Shown: positions 58,837-64,000 of the stretch, in pieces
Position numbering within the stretch: the first letter of the stretch is position 1
How the letters are laid out: each line of letters opens with the position of its first letter
Assembly (NCBI GenBank): GCA_964469155.1
Contig: CAYXXU010000001.1
Coordinates: 62,001 to 126,000, forward strand
Direction of reading: 5' to 3'
DNA length: 64,000 bases
From: CAIWKO01 sp964469155
Lineage (GTDB): Bacteria > Bacteroidota > Bacteroidia > Bacteroidales > CAIWKO01
Program-made: the position numbers and the translations under genes
Notes under the pieces: model-generated
The model's database searches: none
Told to the model about the DNA's origin: nothing
The model's input: the letters and a program-made list of their open reading frames with translations, nothing else

Positions 58837-59172
58837 CATTTTGTAAGTTTAGTGATGCGAAACTCCTATTTCATAACACGAAGTTCCAGTTTCGTGTGGC
58901 GAAGCTCCAGTTTCATGATGCGAAGCTCCAGTTTCGTGATGCGAAGTTCCAGTTTCGTGATGCGAAGCTCCAGTTTCGTGACGCGAAGTTCCAGTTTCGT
59001 GACGCGAAGCTCCAGTTTCGTGACGCGAAGCTCCAGTTTCGTGTGACGAAGTTCCAGTTTCGTGATGCGAAGCTCCAGTTTCGTGTGGCGAAGCTCCAGT
59101 TTCATGACACGAAACTCCAGTTTCGTGACTCGAACTTCTGGTTTCGTGATGGGAAGAAACAGTTTCAGAGAG
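58837..59172. repeat. 21-bp tandem array 4 (16 units)
   Basis: Sixteen 21-bp units in phase; fourteen are well conserved with core CGAAGCTCCAGTTTCGTG followed by ATG, ACG or TGG. CGAAR and YTTCG arms flank CTCCAG and can pair. The first unit (58837-58857, ending AGTTTAGTGATG), the second (58858-58878) and the last (59152-59172) are degraded but in register. GCT/GTT at unit positions 6-8 alternates irregularly. Three frames on the plus strand and one on the minus are open only because of the period. It fills the gap between convergent maf and ketosynthase-like genes. Confidence 0.93.
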
Positions 59173-59192
59173 GCTATTCCGGTATTATGTTC

Positions 59193-60257
59193 TTAGACTT
59201 TTGAGAGCAGCATGATCGAATGCTGTTGTCCGGCGAAATGGTTATACAGAAGGATATTTTCTGTCTTAAGGGGTCTATTGGCATTGAACAAACAAACCTC
59301 AGGCACCCACTGACGTTTGATGATATTCGCCGACAGCCACAATCCGAATGCCGAAGCCGTATGATATTCGCCGCAGAGATTCTTAAAAACTGCCACCGGA
59401 GTCATTGCGAACAGGGTGTTGATTACATTCAGGTAATGAACATCGCTTATGGCATTGCCATTCATGCCGGCCACCACCAGGTCGATATCTGCGGCAGTAA
59501 GATGATTCTCAACCAATAATTTCTCTATTGCATCATTAATGATTTGACCGTTTTGGGGTTTATAAACGGTTTTCAAACCCCGCAAACGGGCGTAGGACGA
59601 GGGTAATTTATCCTTTGTCAGGGTAACAAATACCGAACCCTCGCCGGGAATCGTTCCAGTGCCCGGATGCTTGATCAGATCGAGGTTGTTTTCGGCCTGT
59701 TGTCTCCACTCGCCTAACAAAGAAGTTACCCGGAAATGGTTTTCAGTAAACTCGTCGATGCCTCCCACCAGGGCTGAACCGGCTTCGCCTGTATTGATCA
59801 GGTCGAGGGCATCGGTCAGGGCCGATTCGAAGGAAAAACCGCGGTGCACATAGGTGCTGTTATAATTAAAACACTTCAGAATGATAGCGATCTGCGAACT
59901 GATGGTATTGTAAGTCGACTGCATGAAATTGGTAGGGTTCATCAGCGTCTCGTGGTTGTCGAGCATGGTCATCAGGAACTTCTCGGTATCTTCCACACAA
60001 CCCAGCCCGGTTCCGGTGATGATGGCCCCGGGATTGTCAATACCTGCTTCTTTAATACTGATCAGGGCCGAGGTGATGCCCATCTTGATGATGCGGCTCA
60101 GGCGGCGAGAAAGCACGGGATTGATATAATCTCTGTACGATTCAGGCTGTATGCATTGCAGAAAAAGTGCATTCTGGTTGACAGGCTCTGCCAGAAAAAC
60201 ATCATTGTTGATGGTGTTTTGAGGAGAAATGCAACCTATGCCTGAAATGTATGCCAT
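59193..60257 (-). CDS. Ketosynthase-like chain-length-factor protein (no catalytic Cys)
   Basis: 354-aa thiolase-fold protein. Parts of the ketosynthase fold are clear (MAYISGIGCISPQNT, IITGTGLGCVEDTEKF, LVGGIDEFTENH, GTGTIPGEGSVFVTL), but at the nucleophile position it reads YVHRGFSFESAL instead of TACSSG, and the usual HGTGT histidine block is absent. This matches chain-length-factor or decarboxylase-type partners in type II polyketide and aryl-polyene/flexirubin systems, which pair with a catalytic ketosynthase. It follows the FabF-like gene by 15 bp. Last gene of the cluster. Confidence 0.82.
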   Translation of the reverse strand: MAYISGIGCISPQNTINNDVFLAEPVNQNALFLQCIQPESYRDYINPVLSRRLSRIIKMGITSALISIKEAGIDNPGAIITGTGLGCVEDTEKFLMTMLDNHETLMNPTNFMQSTYNTISSQIAIILKCFNYNSTYVHRGFSFESALTDALDLINTGEAGSALVGGIDEFTENHFRVTSLLGEWRQQAENNLDLIKHPGTGTIPGEGSVFVTLTKDKLPSSYARLRGLKTVYKPQNGQIINDAIEKLLVENHLTAADIDLVVAGMNGNAISDVHYLNVINTLFAMTPVAVFKNLCGEYHTASAFGLWLSANIIKRQWVPEVCLFNANRPLKTENILLYNHFAGQQHSIMLLSKV

Positions 60258-60272
60258 GATCCAGTTATTGTA

Positions 60273-61478
60273 TTAATTCTTCGAAAATTTTGAGAAAATT
60301 AGTGCCGTATTATTGCCTCCAAAGCCAAATGAATTCGACATTACATGTTTTTGAGTGACTCCTGTCATGAGTGAAGCCACAGGTTTGAAAGTTAGTTCCT
60401 CTATCTGTTCACTGAAGTTGGGATTGGGGAATATCATGTCGTTTTGCATGCCCAGTATGCTGATGATAGATTCTACCACACCGGCGGCACTGGTGGTATG
60501 TCCCGTATAGGGTTTGGTAGAACTCACAAAAGGAATATTGGGAGCAAATAGTTTTTCAATGGCATGTCCTTCCGACACATCGTTATTATCGGTACCCGTT
60601 CCGTGAGCGTTGACATAGATGATATCCGAAGGCTTCAGTCCGCTCATGTCGAGGGCTTTTTTCATAGCCAGCCAGGCTCCGTTGCCATCGGGCGAAGAAG
60701 CCGTCTGGTGAAAAGCTTCACAGGCATTGCCCCAGCCACTGAGTTCGGCTATAATCCGCGAATCATCCCCCACTACCTCTTCCGATTCAATGATGATATA
60801 TCCGGCACCTTCCCCCAGGTTGATCCCTGCGCGGTTCTTATCAAAAGGTTTGCAGGGAGAAGGATCGAGTATTTTTAATGAATTGAAGCCGTTGATGTGA
60901 AATTTGGTCAGGCATTCGGTTCCGCCCACCACTACTCTTTGTAAGGTTCCGTTCTGTATCAAACGTGCTCCCAGCAAAATAGCATTAGCCGCTGAGGAGC
61001 AAGCCGTACTAACTGTTGAAATAAAGGCTGTGATGCCAAAGTGATCGGCAAGTTTTTCGGTACTGTCGGCACAATCGTGGGTAGCAATGTACGAATTGGG
61101 CTTTTGGTCATTCAGGTATTGGTAATAATAGATCTCACTTTTGTCCATTCCGCCCACAGTATTGGCCGAAATCAGTCCGGTAGGTATCTTTTCGAAATCA
61201 GCAATGCCGGCTTGAGCCACAGCTTCTTTTGCAGCCAGCAATGCCAGCAAAGTGGTTCGTGTATAGCCCTCCTGATCGGGAAGACCCAACATGGAAGCCA
61301 GCTCCTCGTTCGGGAAGCCTGCTTCTGCAACCAGTAAATTGTCCTTATGAATGGTATCAAGCCATTTGATCCGGCCCAGGCCGGAACGGCTCTGAGAAAG
61401 GGAGGTTAAAGTTTCCGGGATGTTCTTTCCGATAGCGGAAATAATACCCATCCCGGTAACAAAAATCCTTTTGCGCAC
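60273..61478 (-). CDS. Beta-ketoacyl-ACP synthase (FabF-like), catalytic
   Basis: 401-aa condensing enzyme. Starts RKRIFVTGMGIISAIG; nucleophile Cys160 in STVSTACSSAANAIL; His residues in YVNAHGTGTDNNDVSEG and KPYTGHTTSAAGVVE; C-terminal SNSFGFGGNNTALIF. All three catalytic residues are in place. I take the GTG at 61478, 5 bp after the ACP stop, as start; an ATG at 61535 would overlap the ACP gene by 53 bp and add residues foreign to the family. Probably elongates a polyene or fatty chain on the neighbouring ACP. Confidence 0.88.
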   Translation of the reverse strand: MRKRIFVTGMGIISAIGKNIPETLTSLSQSRSGLGRIKWLDTIHKDNLLVAEAGFPNEELASMLGLPDQEGYTRTTLLALLAAKEAVAQAGIADFEKIPTGLISANTVGGMDKSEIYYYQYLNDQKPNSYIATHDCADSTEKLADHFGITAFISTVSTACSSAANAILLGARLIQNGTLQRVVVGGTECLTKFHINGFNSLKILDPSPCKPFDKNRAGINLGEGAGYIIIESEEVVGDDSRIIAELSGWGNACEAFHQTASSPDGNGAWLAMKKALDMSGLKPSDIIYVNAHGTGTDNNDVSEGHAIEKLFAPNIPFVSSTKPYTGHTTSAAGVVESIISILGMQNDMIFPNPNFSEQIEELTFKPVASLMTGVTQKHVMSNSFGFGGNNTALIFSKFSKN

Positions 61479-61482
61479 AATG

Positions 61483-61746
61483 TTATGCTTTTTGGTTGTC
61501 CAATATGTATTTGGCCATGGTGCGGATAGACGCAAAGATCTTCTTACCGTCTTTGGGGTCTTCTATTTTTATACCGTAGTTCTTTTCCAGCAATACAATC
61601 AGTTCGAGTGCATCGATTGAATCCAGTCCTAATCCTTCGCCAAACAGGGCTGCATCGGGGTCGATATCTTCAGCATTCAGGTCTTCGAGGTTCAACTGTT
61701 GTATGATCTCTTTTCGCAGTTTGTCAATCAGTTCGTTTTCTTCCAT
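61483..61746 (-). CDS. Acyl carrier protein
   Basis: 87-aa ACP with the phosphopantetheine serine in GLGLDSIDALELIVLLE (Ser43). The acidic helix II and length are typical. It sits between ketosynthase-like genes, so it is a dedicated carrier for this pathway rather than the housekeeping AcpP, which normally lies beside fabF/fabG. Confidence 0.93.
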   Translation of the reverse strand: MEENELIDKLRKEIIQQLNLEDLNAEDIDPDAALFGEGLGLDSIDALELIVLLEKNYGIKIEDPKDGKKIFASIRTMAKYILDNQKA

Positions 61747-61760
61747 GATAGAATATTTCT

Positions 61761-62393
61761 TTATTTCTTAAATATTAATTCAATTTCTGAGGGCGCAAAG
61801 GTAGTAAATTCTCCAATATCATCCGACATATTTTCAGGCTCGACAAGCATCATACAGGCAGAATAATCTTCGCCATCCACATCGGCCCAACCGGCTATCA
61901 CGCATTTTGCCTTGTTTCTGTTGAGAAGTTGCATGCTTTGGTCGTAAAGGAGTTTGGCATCAAATTTTTCAGTCACCAACAAGAGGTTCTCACCGAATAA
62001 TTTCTGCCTGATGCAGATCTCGCCCATCATGATGTTGGGTAGGGTATAAACAAAGATGGCCGGACTGGGAAAATAGTTCTCGCGCGAATCGATGGAAAGC
62101 TGGTGATCCATGTCGGTATTCATGGTTGAAGCGCGGTTTAGGAAAACCAGTGCTATATCCTCACGGGAATATTTATCTGTCAGATTTATGCCATTAAGCA
62201 ATACCTCTGCTCCCACGAACGCCAGTTTACTGAGGTTATCCATCTTGTAGAACTTGGGATAAGCCTGGTTGAGACTTTTGAAAGCCGCTTTGATAAATTC
62301 GGAAAAGGTGGGATTGTCTTCAGCCAGAAAAATATTACGGCCATGGGCATCCACCCGGTTCTTTGTGATATGTGCAGTGCGTGTAATCAGCAT
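61761..62393 (-). CDS. Short ketosynthase-like protein (about half a thiolase fold)
   Basis: 210 aa. The sequence IALVFLNRASTMNTDMDHQLSID (in part) and FPSPAIFVYTLPNIMMGEICIRQKLFG resembles the N-terminal half of 3-oxoacyl-ACP synthases, with KAKCVIAGWADVDGEDYSACMMLVEPE corresponding to the VVGG region (given in part). No catalytic Cys or His pair is present. It is too well bounded (clean stop, 6-14 bp from neighbours) to be a random truncation, and similar short proteins are known in Bacteroidota polyene clusters as I recall. Probably a non-catalytic partner; role unknown. Confidence 0.7.
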   Translation of the reverse strand: MLITRTAHITKNRVDAHGRNIFLAEDNPTFSEFIKAAFKSLNQAYPKFYKMDNLSKLAFVGAEVLLNGINLTDKYSREDIALVFLNRASTMNTDMDHQLSIDSRENYFPSPAIFVYTLPNIMMGEICIRQKLFGENLLLVTEKFDAKLLYDQSMQLLNRNKAKCVIAGWADVDGEDYSACMMLVEPENMSDDIGEFTTFAPSEIELIFKK

Positions 62394-62399
62394 AAAAAA

Positions 62400-63554
62400 C
62401 TATTTAGCAAAAACCACAGCCGCATTGCATCCGCCAAAACCTGAAGCTGTTTTGATTATGAATTTCTGTTCTTTCTGAGTCAGTTTGTCATTGATCACCA
62501 CGGTGTCGGGCACACCATAGTCGGAATAACCCAGCGTATTAAAGATCAACCCCTGTTTCATCCCTTGAATGGCAAATACCGATTCGATGATACCGGCAGC
62601 ACCCAAAGTGTGTCCGAAGTAACCTTTGAGGCTGTTGATGGGAACTTTATCCAAACCTGCCATGGCAAAAGCCTTGGCTTCCATTTCATCATTGAAGGGA
62701 GTGGCCGTTCCATGAGCAGAAACGAAATCCACCTGCGAGGCCACAATAGATGCCTGCTGCATGGCTTTGGTCACGGCAAAATATAAACCTTCTCCAGTGC
62801 GCGATGGGCCAGAGATATGATTGGCATCGTTGGCACTGCCGCCACCCAAAACCTTAATGGGATCGCCCGTGGGTAAGCTTTCTTTATTATTGGTTAAAAT
62901 AATTGTTCCGGCTCCTTCGCCCAGGTTCAATCCGTCGCGGTTTGCATCGAAAGGTTTGCAGGGACCAAAGCTCAACGATTTGAACGACTGAAAACCGGAA
63001 ACCACAAATTCCGAAGCAATATCCCCACCCACTACAACAATATTCTCGTAATCGCCCGAACTCAGCATATCATAAGCATTGATCACGGCCAGCACACCCG
63101 AGATACAGGCATTGGATATAACCAAAGGAGTGTTTTTATTTCCAAAGAAATCAGCAATCACTTCGGCAGACCGCCATAAATAGACACGTTCGTGCTCGAA
63201 AAGGTTTTTCTTGCCTGCTTCCAGCAAATCGATATTGCCTTTGGTAGTTGATAAAATAAAGAGTGTTTTACCGGAATCAGCTTTTATTTTTGGGTTGGAA
63301 AGCAACGCCATTTCAGCAGAAAGAATACAAAGCTTTTCGAAACGGGTATATTGGGCAGGATCACCAATTTGTGAGAAAAGTTCTTCAGCCTTTTTATCAT
63401 CAACCAGCGAGGCAAAAAAATCATCAGGAGCCAGTGTCCGGTCTGTAACTTTTTTTACACCTGTGATATCGTTTTTCAGGTTGTGAACCTGCTCGTCTAA
63501 AGTAAAACCAAGGGAAGTTACAGCACTTCCACCTCCAACATAAACCTCGAGCAT
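62400..63554 (-). CDS. Beta-ketoacyl-ACP synthase, catalytic (second ketosynthase)
   Basis: 384-aa ketosynthase starting MLEVYVGGGSAVTSLG. Catalytic residues: Cys150 in VISNACISGVLAV, His281 in FVSAHGTATPFND and His314 in LKGYFGHTLGAAGIIE. C-terminal TASGFGGCNAAVVF. The ATG at 63554 is chosen because a promoter box lies just upstream, inside the longer frame starting at 63767. First gene of the five-gene ketosynthase/ACP operon. Confidence 0.88.
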   Translation of the reverse strand: MLEVYVGGGSAVTSLGFTLDEQVHNLKNDITGVKKVTDRTLAPDDFFASLVDDKKAEELFSQIGDPAQYTRFEKLCILSAEMALLSNPKIKADSGKTLFILSTTKGNIDLLEAGKKNLFEHERVYLWRSAEVIADFFGNKNTPLVISNACISGVLAVINAYDMLSSGDYENIVVVGGDIASEFVVSGFQSFKSLSFGPCKPFDANRDGLNLGEGAGTIILTNNKESLPTGDPIKVLGGGSANDANHISGPSRTGEGLYFAVTKAMQQASIVASQVDFVSAHGTATPFNDEMEAKAFAMAGLDKVPINSLKGYFGHTLGAAGIIESVFAIQGMKQGLIFNTLGYSDYGVPDTVVINDKLTQKEQKFIIKTASGFGGCNAAVVFAK

Positions 63555-63569
63555 GCTTGTATTTTTATG

Positions 63570-63577
63570 CAAAAGTA
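63570..63577 (-). promoter_or_regulatory. Promoter of the ketosynthase/ACP operon (-7 TACTTTTG, -33 TTTTG)
   Basis: Minus-strand -7 box TACTTTTG 16 bp before the ATG at 63554, with TTTTG about 20 bp further upstream at the -33 position; the most complete Bacteroidota-type promoter in the window. Confidence 0.7.
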
Positions 63578-63622
63578 GTAAATTATAGCGACCCAAACAA
63601 AAGCCCTTTTCGGGCAAAAGAA

Positions 63623-64000
63623 TTACAACTCCTTCACTTCTGCCATTACTTTTTTGGGATAGAGAGGCGATTCTATAATTTTTCTCAGGTTCAACAGATT
63701 GTAGTAGGGAGTGTCGGTGATATAGGCATTCACGATGGCAGCAGGCACCGAACCTCCCGATTCGCAATGCACCTGGTAGATCACTTTGGTGACTCCTTTG
63801 GCCACAGGAACCAATTGCCAGAAACCTTTCATGGCGGGTATCCTTACGATATCTTTTTTCGCCGGACTATAATCTTTCAATCCGGTCATAGCTACCGTTA
63901 CAACCTTGCTCACACTGTCCTGCGTCACGTGATAATAGGTATACAAATCCCTGTTGGAAATGGGCCATGGCGAATGGATCACCGTATAGGTATAACCTTT
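63623..64000 (-). CDS. START/SRPBCC-like lipid-binding domain protein (5' end outside window)
   Basis: About 126 codons are visible; the frame is open to the window edge (reads KGYTYTVIHSPWPISNRD from the last base), so the GTG at 63982 is internal. IHSPWPISNRDLYTYYHV, GFWQLVPVAKGVTKVIYQVHCESGGSVPAAIVNAYITDTPY (given in part) match the C-terminal half of StAR-related lipid-transfer (START) domains, where W-P-x-x-N-R-D and G-G-x-x-P are characteristic. It may bind a lipid or polyketide. Separated from the ketosynthase operon by a promoter. Confidence 0.75.
   Translation of the reverse strand, partial: KGYTYTVIHSPWPISNRDLYTYYHVTQDSVSKVVTVAMTGLKDYSPAKKDIVRIPAMKGFWQLVPVAKGVTKVIYQVHCESGGSVPAAIVNAYITDTPYYNLLNLRKIIESPLYPKKVMAEVKEL

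Noticed and set aside
58852..59204. Three overlapping repetitive frames in array 4
   Set aside because: Several frames and both strands are open at once, which follows from the period; none has a credible start.
1..64000. tRNA, rRNA, tmRNA or complete insertion sequences
   Set aside because: None of the characteristic motifs (e.g. GTTCGAATC-type T-arms, transposase families) was seen in any spacer.

Overview
The window looks like a chromosomal segment of a Bacteroidota bacterium, probably an anaerobic or microaerobic environmental member of the Bacteroidales/Sphingobacteriales side. The evidence is four recognisable type IX secretion (T9SS) C-terminal sorting domains (one a fossil), SprB-like and SBBP-like repeats, Bacteroidota-restricted families (DUF4290, DUF5011, DUF6056-like, DUF5723-like), few Shine-Dalgarno sites, and a recurring TAnnTTTG -7 promoter box. 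Rubrerythrin, citrate lyase, two cobalamin-type radical SAM proteins and xanthine dehydrogenase suggest low-oxygen life; NDH-2 and proline dehydrogenase show a quinone-linked respiratory chain.

Layout. 1-2.8 kb: nitroreductase tail, an unknown protein, a lone LytTR regulator and repeat-rich spacers. 2.8-6.8 kb: giant T9SS surface protein. 6.8-9.6 kb: citrate lyase operon (fused citD-citE, then citF). 9.7-14.2 kb: small secreted proteins and lipoproteins, including four DUF5011-type paralogues in a row. 14.2-17.1 kb: LTA-synthase-like phosphoglycerol transferase overlapping a diacylglycerol kinase. 17.2-19.6 kb: T9SS protein, a 21-bp tandem array and a fossil sorting domain. 19.6-27.1 kb: rarA and a tightly packed four-gene envelope operon. 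27-32 kb: DUF1684 protein, SBF-like transporter ending in a group II intron fossil, DUF6056-like membrane protein, purB. 32.5-38.3 kb: ndh, O-methyltransferase and two B12-type radical SAM genes, possibly one operon. 38.4-43.5 kb: EamA transporter, zinc-ribbon membrane protein, sufB, murA, DUF4290. 43.7-48.2 kb: xdhC-xdhA-xdhB. 48.5-58.8 kb: SH3 protein, M16 peptidase, aroB-aroA, proline dehydrogenase, rubrerythrin, UbiA-type prenyltransferase, maf. 59.2-64 kb: ketosynthase/ACP cluster of aryl-polyene or flexirubin type and a START-like protein cut by the window end.

The most unusual content is non-coding. Four intergenic tandem arrays (about 1450-1743, 18396-18746, 49387-49785, 58837-59172) have unrelated-looking units but all have a period of exactly 21 bp (two DNA helical turns), 13-19 units each, with a short inverted repeat in most units. 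Many other spacers are built from 7-bp or 8-bp word repeats. I know of no described system that explains these. Other points of note: MurA with Asp in place of the catalytic Cys (predicted fosfomycin insensitivity), a citD-citE fusion, and a group II intron 3' remnant that supplies the stop codon of a neighbouring gene.

Limits: everything was read by eye; no database search, folding or alignment program was run.
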